The notes beneath the pieces were generated by a model. It did no database searches, was not told the origin of the DNA, and saw only the letters and a program-made list of their open reading frames with translations. From M3007 sp040383605 (GTDB lineage: Bacteria; Bacteroidota; Bacteroidia; Chitinophagales; Saprospiraceae), in assembly GCA_040383605.1 (NCBI GenBank), contig JBEIDF010000034.1, forward strand, positions 1-27,199: a stretch of 27,199 nucleotides of DNA. Reading direction: 5' to 3'. This document shows positions 1-6,919 of the stretch, one piece after another. Position 1 is the first letter of the stretch. Each line of letters opens with the position of its first letter. The position numbers and the translations under genes are program-made.

Positions 1-284
1 CCAAATACCAGCACCCAGGTGAAAGCCAAGACGGCCGTGGCCACCACGACGCCGCGCATCGAGTTTTCCCAGCGGCGGCGGCGATAGACCTGGAGGGGAA
101 TCAGGTTGAGCGCCAAGGCGATCAGCGCCAGGGTTCGGATGCGAAAATCAGGCGACAGGCCCTGGGTACTGGCCGCGCCTTTTATTTCCAACAGGTTGAA
201 AATATTGTACAATAGCAGAAAACCGATGGCCGGGAGCAGGAGGCCGAGCAGAAGGCCAGCGAAAAATACATTTTTGTTGAACAT
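1..284 (-). CDS. Membrane protein, partial (3' end outside window)
   Basis: This reading frame stays open from an ATG at 284 down to the window edge, giving about 94 residues without a stop. The visible part begins MFNKNVFFAGLLLGLLLPAI, which is one hydrophobic helix. A short polar stretch follows, then a second helix (LALIALALNLIPL), an Arg-rich YRRRRWENS loop, and the start of a third helix (VVVATAVLAFTWVLVF). The positive cluster after helix two suggests that loop is cytoplasmic. The start lies 15 bases beyond the surE stop on the same strand, so the two are probably co-transcribed. I do not recognise the family. In many Bacteroidota surE sits next to lipid A genes such as lpxB, but nothing here confirms that. 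Confidence 0.6.
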   Translation of the reverse strand, partial: MFNKNVFFAGLLLGLLLPAIGFLLLYNIFNLLEIKGAASTQGLSPDFRIRTLALIALALNLIPLQVYRRRRWENSMRGVVVATAVLAFTWVLVF

Positions 285-299
285 GGCTTGCAGTCGTGC

Positions 300-1070
300 T
301 TAGTAGGTTTCAAGCGATTTGATAGCCGGCAGCGCCAGGTAGTTGGTTAGGTCGTGCATAGAAGGCACCACCGATACATATCCTTCCTCCAGCGCTCGGA
401 TATCGGAATCTTCCCCTTGGTCATAATTGATGAATTTTCCGGCCAGCCAGTAGTACGGCTGCCCGTTCGGATCGTGCCCTTTCAAAAATTCTTCCACCCA
501 GCGGGCGTCCCCCTGCCGGCATACTTTTAAACCTTTGATTTCTTCGGCGGGGAGATTCGGAATATTTACGTTTAGCAGGCGGCCGGTGATCGCCGGATTT
601 TCCAGCACATAGCGCATGATCTTTAGCGCCCACAACTTAGATGGCTCAAAATCTGCCTCATGGCTGTAGTTGAGCAGCGAAAACCCGATACTTGGAATGC
701 CTTCCAGCGAGGCCTCCATCGCGGCGGAAAGCGTGCCGGAGTAAAGAATGTTGATCGAGGCGTTGCTGCCGTGGTTGATGCCCGACACGCAAAGATCAAT
801 ATTGCGTTCTTTCAATACGACATGTTTGGCCAACTTTACGCAGTCCACCGGCGTGCCGGAACATTCCCAGGATTCCACCCCGTGGTAGGCGTCCACCCGG
901 CTCAATCGCAAGGGCAGGCGCATCGTGATGGCATGGCCCTGGCCGCTCTGCGGCGCGTCCGGCGCGACGACCACAACCTCCCCCAGGCGGGAGGCGACTT
1001 CGATCAGCGCGCGGATGCCGGGCGCCAAAATACCGTCGTCGTTCGTCACTAAAATCAATGGTTTGTTCAT
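300..1070 (-). CDS. surE: 5'/3'-nucleotidase SurE
   Basis: SurE hydrolyses 5'- and 3'-nucleoside monophosphates, and short polyphosphate in some species, using a divalent metal in the cytoplasm. The 256-residue protein is the normal family length. The metal site is complete: N10-D11-D12 in LVTNDDGILAPG, S42 in DAPQSGQGH, and N99 in SGINHGSN, followed by the family block YSGTLSAAMEASL. The ATG at 1070 directly precedes NKPLILVTNDDG, as in homologues. A TACTTTTG promoter element lies only four bases upstream of the start codon, so the mRNA may be leaderless. The partial membrane-protein gene follows 15 bases after the TAA stop. Confidence 0.95.
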   Translation of the reverse strand: MNKPLILVTNDDGILAPGIRALIEVASRLGEVVVVAPDAPQSGQGHAITMRLPLRLSRVDAYHGVESWECSGTPVDCVKLAKHVVLKERNIDLCVSGINHGSNASINILYSGTLSAAMEASLEGIPSIGFSLLNYSHEADFEPSKLWALKIMRYVLENPAITGRLLNVNIPNLPAEEIKGLKVCRQGDARWVEEFLKGHDPNGQPYYWLAGKFINYDQGEDSDIRALEEGYVSVVPSMHDLTNYLALPAIKSLETY

Positions 1071-1074
1071 GCCG

Positions 1075-1082
1075 CAAAAGTA
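1075..1082 (-). promoter_or_regulatory. surE promoter, -7 element TACTTTTG
   Basis: TACTTTTG fits the Bacteroidota TAnnTTTG element. It ends four bases before the surE ATG, so transcription would begin at or next to the start codon. I see no matching TTG at the -33 distance, so the assignment rests on one box. Confidence 0.5.
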
Positions 1083-1098
1083 AGAAATTGCCTGCGGA

Positions 1099-1129
1099 TT
1101 GTTTTTCTGAATAATAGGTACTATTTTTG
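1099..1129 (+). promoter_or_regulatory. Promoter for LysM protein gene (TTG-N20-TATTTTTG)
   Basis: TTG at 1099-1101 and TATTTTTG at 1122-1129 are separated by exactly 20 bases, the expected Bacteroidota arrangement. The leader would be about 70 bases to the ATG at 1207. A second possible box, TACCTTCG, lies at 1134-1141 but has no -33 partner. Confidence 0.55.
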
Positions 1130-1206
1130 GGGTTACCTTCGCGCATTATTTGCGCATTTCTTTCGTTACATAGCGTGAAATGAAGATACATTTTAAACCT
1201 TCCTTT

Positions 1207-3165
1207 ATGAAACAAATCTTTTTTTTAATGTTTTTCTGCCTCGCGTCGGCGCTTTTGTTCGGACAAATACCCGCCGGCCCGGTTTACCTGCTGTTTAATT
1301 CTACCTGCATGAACCAGTTGGAGTATCGCTACGCCTACTCGGGCGCGCAGGTGCTCGCCTATTCCATCCAATCGGCGCCGGACAAACATTTGATTCTGTA
1401 CTCGGGTAGTAACGGCATCAATGCCGCGGAGCTGCCTGCAGCCGCTTTGGATTGCGCCTCCATGAAATTTGACCCGGCCTTTGTAGATGCCGTGAATAAA
1501 AGCCAAAAACAGGTGTTTATGGTGCATCAGACGCAAACCGGCTACCTGATGATGCCGCTGATTGCCGCGCTTCAAGTGGAGCGAAACGGCAGCTATTTCT
1601 TCTTCCGGGGCGCAAATTATCAGTTTGCAATTGATACCCTCAATCTGATCTCGGAGGCCAATTTGTCCGCCTTCGGATCGCCGAATCTGGTCTATTTCGC
1701 TGGACTTCAAATAAAAAATTGCCTGTATCAGTATGCCTTCCGCGGCGAACCGATGCAGGCAGGCAAAGAAAAAATGGACTTTGAATTTATTCCCGGCATC
1801 GGAATGATCAGCGAACGCACCGGTATGACGGCAAATGACATGGAGTCCAATCAAACGCGGCTGTGGTTTGTCAATGGCATGTCTCTGGACGATTATATCG
1901 CCCAAAAATGCGGCACGCAGGATCATTCGAACAGCTTGTCCTCGGGTGGCACGCACCTCGACCGCCCGACCGCGGAAAAACCGCAGCCAATCCCGACGCC
2001 TGTCCCGGCGGTCGGCCCCTGTCCGGAATCGTCCGGGCCGGGCTATCATATTGTGCAACCCAAAGAGACGCTCATGGCGATCTCTCGCCAATACAAAGTG
2101 CCCCTCGCTTCGCTGATTAAATGGAACGCCATCACCGCGCCGGATAAGATTGAAATTTGCCAAAAAATTTTTGTGGTGAATCCGGCTACCCTGAAATCCG
2201 CAACGCCGGCTCCTCCACCAGTAACCCCCCGACAGCCGCCGATCCTCGAAATGAAGCCGGCGCCTAAACCCGCCACGCCGCTGCTGCACACCGTGAAGCA
2301 GGGTGAGTCTCTGTTCAGCATTGCTAAATTGTACAACTTTACAGAGACGCAACTCCGACAATTCAACGGTTTCCCGCAGTCAGGCTCAATTACCCTGTAT
2401 CCCGGACAAAAGATTCTCCTCTCGGAAACGGAACCGGGTACTGCGCCGATGCCTGCCGCTTCGCTCCCGCTAACCACGCCTTTGTCCGCGCCGCCTGCTT
2501 CGGGCGGAAATAATCCCGCACCCACGCCTTTGTCCGCGCCGCCTGCTTCGGGCGGATACAATCCAGCACCCACACCTTTGTCCGCGCCGCCTGCTTCGGG
2601 GGGGTACAGTCCTGCGCCGCCGCCTTCGACTGCGCCGCCTGCTTCGGGCGGATACAATCCAGCACCCGCGCCCTCGACTGCGCCGCCTGCTTCGGGTGGA
2701 TACAATCCTGCGCCGCCGCCTTCGACTGCGCCGCCTGCTTCGGGTGGATACAATCCCGCGCCGCCGCCTTCGACTGCGCCGCCTGCTTCGGGTGGATACA
2801 ATCCCGCGCCGCCGCCCTCGACTGCGCCGCCTGCTTCGGGTGGATACAATCCTGCGCCGCCGCCTTCGACTTCCGCCGGAGCGCCGCCCAAGCCTTCAAC
2901 GTACAATGTGCCCCCGCCGGTCGGTAGCACGCCGCAAAACAGCGGGAGCGTTTTTGTCCCGCCTGGTACGAACAATCCATCGTCCGAGCCACCGCAATCG
3001 CCGGGTAGAATGACGATTTACCAAGAGTACTTGGTACAAAAAGGCGATACCATGCAATCGGTTGCCAAAAAATTCAAAACCACCGCGCAGGAACTCGCCT
3101 TGATTAACAACAAAGAGGTAAATGAGACGCTGATTGCGGGACAGCGCATCTTGGCGCCGAAATAG
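1207..3165 (+). CDS. Secreted LysM-domain protein with Pro-rich tandem repeats
   Basis: A 652-residue exported protein, probably attached to peptidoglycan. I chose the ATG at 1207 because it puts the signal peptide (MKQIFFLMFFCLASALLFGQ) at the N-terminus; an in-frame ATG at 1180 would add nine residues. Counted from 1207, residues 20-245 are an unrecognised globular domain. LysM repeat 1 is near 280-323 (YHIVQPKETLMAISRQYKV), LysM 2 near 360-406 (HTVKQGESLFSIAKLYN) and LysM 3 at the C-terminus near 604-651 (YLVQKGDTMQSVAKKFKT). LysM domains bind N-acetylglucosamine-containing glycans. Eight 16-residue repeats of the type STAPPASGGYNPAPPP fill residues 426-553 as a flexible spacer between LysM 2 and 3. 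No catalytic domain is recognisable, so a structural or wall-binding role is likely. The gene is convergent with the TonB receptor gene. Confidence 0.85.
   Translation: MKQIFFLMFFCLASALLFGQIPAGPVYLLFNSTCMNQLEYRYAYSGAQVLAYSIQSAPDKHLILYSGSNGINAAELPAAALDCASMKFDPAFVDAVNKSQKQVFMVHQTQTGYLMMPLIAALQVERNGSYFFFRGANYQFAIDTLNLISEANLSAFGSPNLVYFAGLQIKNCLYQYAFRGEPMQAGKEKMDFEFIPGIGMISERTGMTANDMESNQTRLWFVNGMSLDDYIAQKCGTQDHSNSLSSGGTHLDRPTAEKPQPIPTPVPAVGPCPESSGPGYHIVQPKETLMAISRQYKVPLASLIKWNAITAPDKIEICQKIFVVNPATLKSATPAPPPVTPRQPPILEMKPAPKPATPLLHTVKQGESLFSIAKLYNFTETQLRQFNGFPQSGSITLYPGQKILLSETEPGTAPMPAASLPLTTPLSAPPASGGNNPAPTPLSAPPASGGYNPAPTPLSAPPASGGYSPAPPPSTAPPASGGYNPAPAPSTAPPASGGYNPAPPPSTAPPASGGYNPAPPPSTAPPASGGYNPAPPPSTAPPASGGYNPAPPPSTSAGAPPKPSTYNVPPPVGSTPQNSGSVFVPPGTNNPSSEPPQSPGRMTIYQEYLVQKGDTMQSVAKKFKTTAQELALINNKEVNETLIAGQRILAPK
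2482..2865 (+). repeat. Eight tandem 48-bp in-frame repeats
   Basis: Eight consecutive 48-bp units each encode 16 residues. The first three read LSAPPASGG-type and the last five STAPPASGG-type, so two sub-families are visible. Units 5 to 8 encode identical peptides and differ only at third codon positions such as cct/ccc. That pattern fits recent expansion by slippage or unequal recombination. Confidence 0.95.
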
Positions 3166-3174
3166 GACGTGCTT

Positions 3175-3216
3175 GCTTGTGTTGATGCGGAGGCGCACCT
3201 CCGCATCAACACAAGC
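3175..3216. terminator. 19-bp perfect hairpin between convergent genes
   Basis: The arms at 3175-3193 and 3198-3216 are exact reverse complements with a CGCA loop. The hairpin fills nearly all of the 53-base gap between the LysM gene and the TonB receptor gene. Neither side carries a clear T run, so it is either a non-canonical bidirectional terminator or an mRNA 3'-end stabiliser for both transcripts. Confidence 0.7.
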
Positions 3217-3218
3217 GA

Positions 3219-5519
3219 TTACCTGCCGCCGCCAAATTCCAGTACGACGCTCGCCAGCCAGTTCCGGCCAGCCTGCGGGAAATAACCCGTTTGGTTATAG
3301 ACGCCCTGTCCTTCCAGCCGGGTGTACGGATTATCCGGTCGGGCGTCGTATCCGGTAGAAATATACCGGTAAATCCAACCGTTGGAGATAAAGCGGGCGT
3401 CGAACAGATTCTGCACCGTAAATATAAATCGGAGCCGGTTTGCATGCCAGGGGATATCCCAATTTACTCGGAAATCGGAAAAGAAATACGGATCAAGGGC
3501 TGCGGCCGGATCGCCGCTGTTGTCCAGGTATTGCCTTCCGACATACTTTCCAATGAGGGTGAGATCCAGCTGTTGTTTTCGGTTGGGTAATGCGTGGAAC
3601 GTTGCTTCCGCCCGGCCCACGACGGCGGGCGAGAAGGCGATTTGGGTTTGACTATACGATACCGTTTGCTGGCCGCCTGTATCCCAGTCGTCGAGATAAG
3701 CCGTAAATTCCGGGATAATATTCCGGCTCAGTGTCAGAAAACCGTTTCCACTCCAATATTTTCCACTTTGGTAAGCGCCTTCCAGTTCTAATCCGGCCCG
3801 GTAGCTCGTCGGCACATTGGTGCGGATGTAGGCGCCGACGTCGTTGATGCGGCCGTCTAAAATCAGTTGGTCGCGGTAGCACATATAAAAGGCGTTGGCG
3901 GAAACCGACCAGTTTTTCTCGCTAAAGCGGACGCCGGTCTCCAGGTCGTGCAGGCGCTCCGGTCGGGGCCTGTTTTCGGGGCTTGACTGGGTGAAGTCGT
4001 CCCGATTGGGCTCCCGGTTGCCCTGTCCGTAAAACAGGTGCGCTTTCCATTGGGGATTGATATCCCAGTTCAGGCCCGCTTTGGGATTCCAGAAATGGAA
4101 AAGCGCCTGCTGGTTGACGGGGCGGAGGAGGTTGTCCAAGCCCAGGAAATCGTACGCAACGCGGCGGTACTGAAGGTCCACAAAGGAGCTCAGTCCGTTG
4201 CGCCAGTGGAGTTGAATTTGTCCGTAGAGGTTGCCGTCTGTCTTCAGGGCGTCGTTGTCGTAATATAGCGCATCTTTGGGTGCGGCGCTGACAGCCGACC
4301 AGATTACTTCGCCGAAGTGGCGGCCTGCATATTGGTTCAGGGCGCCGCCGAGGGTGAGTTCCGGGCCGGAGCGCAGGATGGGCGGGTTCACAGCGGGCGT
4401 CCACCGCAGCGCAAAGGTACTGCCATAGAAATGGTTGTCGAGCCAACGCCGTCGGACCAGGTCGGTTTCGGTAATGACCGTATCGCCGAGGTTTACGTTG
4501 GGCAGGCCGTATTGGGCAAATGCTTGCGCGGCTTTGTATTGCTCAAAAAAGCCGTAGCCCCGGGTGTAGTGACCGTTCAATTGCAAATGCAGGTCGGATC
4601 GCAGTGCGTACCGATAGTGGAGCAGCAGGTGCCGCTGCGTGTAGTCGTCCACCTCGTCGGGATAGGGACTTCCCGGCCGTTCGGCGCCCGCCGGGTTGTA
4701 CTGCCTGCGCGCCGGGTCATTGACAAACTGAGCCGGCACGCCATACCAGGCTTGGTACGTGACCTCTTGCCCGGACAGCCAATGTGCCTGGAGCGATTGG
4801 CGTTCGCCAATCCACGCGCCCGACAGGTGCAGGGCGTTCAGCTGCGCGCTTGCGCGGTCAATGTACCCATCGCTGCCGATGCGCGACCAGCGGGCGCTGA
4901 AAGATGTTTGGCCGTTGAGCAAGCCGGTTCCGATGTGGACCGACTGTTTGTGGGTATTGAAAGAGCCGGCCCCGGCATGGATTTGGGCGAAGGCTTCCGG
5001 TTGCACCTGCGACAAGTCCAGGTTGATCGTACCGCCGAAAGCGCCTGCTCCGTGGGTGCTGTTGCCGACCCCGCGCTGCACTTGGATTTCGGAGGCCGAA
5101 GCGGCCAGGTCGGGCAGGTTTACCCAGAATACCTGTTGGCTCTCCGCGTCGTTTAGCGGAACCCCGTTGATGGCGACGTTGATCCGCGTTTGATCGCTGC
5201 CGCGGATACGCAGGCCGGTGTAGCCGATCCCCCCGCCCGCGTCGGAAGTCTCTACGAGCGAAGGAACGCTGCTGAGCAGGAACGGCACGTCCTGTCCCTG
5301 GTTGCGCTGTTGCAGGGTTTCTTTACGGATATTGGTGTGGGGGGTAGGGTGGTTTGCGCCGACCCGTGTGGCCTGGATTACGACCGTTTGAATTGCCAGG
5401 GAGTCGGTCTCGCGCGCATCTTGTGCCGGAAGACAAAGCGGGAGTGCGAGGCACAAGGCCAGGGCGAGGGGTGGCGGGCAGGGTAGGGGAGACGCAAATG
5501 TCTTGATTGAAAAAAGCAT
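3219..5519 (-). CDS. TonB-dependent outer membrane receptor, probably for thiamine
   Basis: This 766-residue protein is an outer-membrane beta-barrel that takes up a ligand using TonB energy. A signal peptide runs to about residue 32 (ends LCLPAQ). A TonB-box-like stretch, SLAIQTVVIQATRVG, follows. The plug domain has the typical motifs VPSLVETSDAGGGIGYTGLRIRG, RINVAINGVPLNDAESQQVFWVNLPD and QVQRGVGNSTHGAGAFGGTINL, read here in pieces. The rest is barrel strands, ending in a C-terminal segment with aromatic residues (NWLASVVLEFGGGR). No carboxypeptidase-regulatory-like N-terminal domain is present and no SusD partner lies next to it, so it is not a SusC-type glycan receptor. A TPP riboswitch sits directly upstream, which points to thiamine or a thiamine precursor as the ligand; that is inference from regulation. 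Confidence 0.9.
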   Translation of the reverse strand: MLFSIKTFASPLPCPPPLALALCLALPLCLPAQDARETDSLAIQTVVIQATRVGANHPTPHTNIRKETLQQRNQGQDVPFLLSSVPSLVETSDAGGGIGYTGLRIRGSDQTRINVAINGVPLNDAESQQVFWVNLPDLAASASEIQVQRGVGNSTHGAGAFGGTINLDLSQVQPEAFAQIHAGAGSFNTHKQSVHIGTGLLNGQTSFSARWSRIGSDGYIDRASAQLNALHLSGAWIGERQSLQAHWLSGQEVTYQAWYGVPAQFVNDPARRQYNPAGAERPGSPYPDEVDDYTQRHLLLHYRYALRSDLHLQLNGHYTRGYGFFEQYKAAQAFAQYGLPNVNLGDTVITETDLVRRRWLDNHFYGSTFALRWTPAVNPPILRSGPELTLGGALNQYAGRHFGEVIWSAVSAAPKDALYYDNDALKTDGNLYGQIQLHWRNGLSSFVDLQYRRVAYDFLGLDNLLRPVNQQALFHFWNPKAGLNWDINPQWKAHLFYGQGNREPNRDDFTQSSPENRPRPERLHDLETGVRFSEKNWSVSANAFYMCYRDQLILDGRINDVGAYIRTNVPTSYRAGLELEGAYQSGKYWSGNGFLTLSRNIIPEFTAYLDDWDTGGQQTVSYSQTQIAFSPAVVGRAEATFHALPNRKQQLDLTLIGKYVGRQYLDNSGDPAAALDPYFFSDFRVNWDIPWHANRLRFIFTVQNLFDARFISNGWIYRYISTGYDARPDNPYTRLEGQGVYNQTGYFPQAGRNWLASVVLEFGGGR

Positions 5520-5584
5520 GCCGGTGCGGGTTGGGCGATAAAATCACCACCGGGGGGCTGCGGTAGCGTGTTGTGCACTACCCC

Positions 5585-5677
5585 GCTCAAATTCCTTTCC
5601 GGCATGACCCGGACAGGTTCGACGGGTATGATCTCAGCCGGAAAAGGAACACGTCCTGCCGGCACCCCGATGAGTCA
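5585..5677 (-). promoter_or_regulatory. TPP riboswitch (THI element)
   Basis: Read on the minus strand, the leader contains the conserved THI-box blocks in order. These are GGGGTGCC (5668-5661), CGGCTGAGATCATACCCGT (5640-5622), GAACCTG (5620-5614) and the P5 hairpin CCGG-GTCATG-CCGG (5612-5599). A P3 stem, GCCGG with CCGGC, brackets an inner hairpin. P1 can close through CTCA (near 5674) with TGAG (near 5587). TPP binding should reduce expression of the downstream receptor. The 65-base expression platform to the ATG has no terminator with a T run, so control is probably at translation. The eight bases CATGCCGG (5606-5599) are complementary to CCGGCATG at the start codon (5524-5517). Confidence 0.93.
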
Positions 5678-6211
5678 GTGCAAAGGTACGCCAAACGTTT
5701 CGATTGTACGGCAAACTTTTTTCAGGCGCGTGTCCGGCGCACCTTCCACTACGATATGCGGCGTCGAGAGATCGTCAAGCAACCGGGCATACCGATCGAA
5801 AAGCGCGGTTTGTTCCTCCGGGTGCTCGCGAAGCGGATCCGGCGCCCAGGGGAAATCCGGCGCGCAAAGGACGTACAGATCTGCCGGCGTCGGTTCGCCG
5901 TACCCCCGGCGCCATTCCGCGAGGCCATCGGAGGCAAATCGGTACGATTCCCAGATTTGCAGCACCGTCCAGTCGGTGTCAAGAATCAGCAAGCCCGCGC
6001 TTTGTCCGGCATACCATTGTTCCCAGAGCCGCTGCCCCCGCCCGATCGCGCGGAGATCGGCCCGGCGGTACGGTCGCCCGAGATGCGCTGTATAATAGCG
6101 CGCGAATTCCGGCGTCCAGGGCGCCCCCAGCACCTTAGAGAGGGCTTGCGCCAGTGTGGTTTTGCCCGTTGATTCCGGTCCGGTGATGACTATCCTGAAG
6201 TTTTTCTCCAC
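5675..6211 (-). CDS. NadR-like P-loop ATPase/kinase, candidate thiamine-salvage kinase
   Basis: A 178-residue P-loop protein of the AAA_28 type, resembling the ribosylnicotinamide-kinase domain of NadR but without its NMN adenylyltransferase domain. The Walker A motif is GPESTGKTTL (residues 11-20). LLILDTDW near residue 80 is the Walker B-like strand, and the EFARYYTAHLGRPYRRADL segment resembles the NadR kinase region. The start is GTG at 6211: the frame has an upstream stop and no ATG, and the residues after GTG fit the family. The gene is divergent from the unknown gene at 6283. It ends inside the promoter region of the riboswitch-controlled receptor on the same strand. This placement suggests a role in phosphorylating an imported vitamin, possibly thiamine, but no substrate can be read from sequence. 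A true nicotinamide riboside kinase is the main alternative. Confidence 0.75.
   Translation of the reverse strand: MEKNFRIVITGPESTGKTTLAQALSKVLGAPWTPEFARYYTAHLGRPYRRADLRAIGRGQRLWEQWYAGQSAGLLILDTDWTVLQIWESYRFASDGLAEWRRGYGEPTPADLYVLCAPDFPWAPDPLREHPEEQTALFDRYARLLDDLSTPHIVVEGAPDTRLKKVCRTIETFGVPLH
5681..5688 (-). promoter_or_regulatory. Promoter -7 element for riboswitch/receptor transcript
   Basis: TACCTTTG matches the TAnnTTTG element and is followed after a few bases by the first bases of the riboswitch. It is encoded by the last codons of the upstream kinase gene (Val-Pro-Leu-His-stop). A TTTGC further upstream (5715-5711) could be the -33 box, but its spacing of 23 is somewhat long. Confidence 0.6.
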
Positions 6212-6229
6212 TTCGTATCGCTTTTTAGG

Positions 6230-6260
6230 TTGCGTTGCGTTTTAAATAAACCTAATTTTG
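6230..6260 (+). promoter_or_regulatory. Promoter (TTG-N20-TAATTTTG)
   Basis: TTG at 6230-6232 and TAATTTTG at 6253-6260 are 20 bases apart. The predicted leader to the ATG at 6283 is about 20 bases. It probably also serves era, 52 bases beyond the first gene. Confidence 0.65.
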
Positions 6261-6282
6261 CACCCCACTAACCGCCATTCCC

Positions 6283-6867
6283 ATGCACGACATCGAACCG
6301 CATTTCCGCTGGCGCGATTATTACATCGCTTCCGAGGATGCGCGCGCTCCTTTTTTTGGACGAAAATACAGTGAATTTTACTGTACCAATCAATTGTATA
6401 ATTTTTTCATTCACCCCCAGTGGGACGAATTTGGCTCTGCTACGCTGTACGGCAAGCTGTTATACGTAGATTATGACGCTTCCTACGCGATGATGGAATT
6501 AATGGGCGAGTGGAACGATACCCTGCACAACGATATCATGTACCTCAAACGGCATGTCGTGGATGTATTGGTAGCGGAAGGTATCAGCCGGTTTGTATTT
6601 TTCTGCGAAAACCTGCTCAATTTTCACGCTGGCGATGATGATTATTACGCCGAAATGACGGAAGAGTTGCGTGAAACGGGCGGCTGGGCGGTGCTGGTGA
6701 ATACCCGCGCGCACGTTGAAGAGGAATTTTTGGAGGCGAGCCTGGATAATTACCTGCTGCTTGGCGCCGATTACAATGACCTGAACTGGCGCCCGCACAA
6801 ACCGCAGATTGTGTTTGCCATGATCGAAGGGGTCGTTAATGGCAGGATACAACGACTCGAGTACTGA
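6283..6867 (+). CDS. Conserved-looking hypothetical protein upstream of era
   Basis: A 194-residue soluble, acidic and aromatic-rich protein that I cannot assign to a family. It has no signal peptide or membrane segment. Visible features are an N-terminal RWRDYYIASEDARAPFFGR segment, a central predicted strand GISRFVFFCENLLNFH followed by the acidic DDDYYAEMTEELRE, and a C-terminal NDLNWRPHKPQIVFAMIEG. The alternation of hydrophobic strands and helices looks like a compact alpha/beta fold. A good promoter lies upstream and era begins 52 bases after the stop, so the two genes are probably co-transcribed. This may link the protein to ribosome assembly or the cell cycle, but that is context only. 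Codon use and open length make a real gene likely. Confidence 0.8.
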   Translation: MHDIEPHFRWRDYYIASEDARAPFFGRKYSEFYCTNQLYNFFIHPQWDEFGSATLYGKLLYVDYDASYAMMELMGEWNDTLHNDIMYLKRHVVDVLVAEGISRFVFFCENLLNFHAGDDDYYAEMTEELRETGGWAVLVNTRAHVEEEFLEASLDNYLLLGADYNDLNWRPHKPQIVFAMIEGVVNGRIQRLEY

Positions 6868-6919
6868 CTTCTGTATTTCTCTGTATTTCCCAAAAATTTC
6901 TCTCCAACCTACGAAGCGC

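Noticed and set aside
2482..2865. Tandem repeats considered as a CRISPR array
   Set aside because: The units are directly adjacent, with no unique spacers, and encode an in-frame peptide repeat.
2046..2975. Long minus-strand frame (309 codons) opposite the LysM gene
   Set aside because: It is a shadow produced by the 48-bp repeats, whose period of three keeps all frames open. The product is a low-complexity mirror of the repeat with no start context.
6839..6919. Upstream extension of era to 6839
   Set aside because: The 27 added residues overlap the preceding gene and do not resemble the Era N-terminus, which starts at MAEFKSGFVNIIG.
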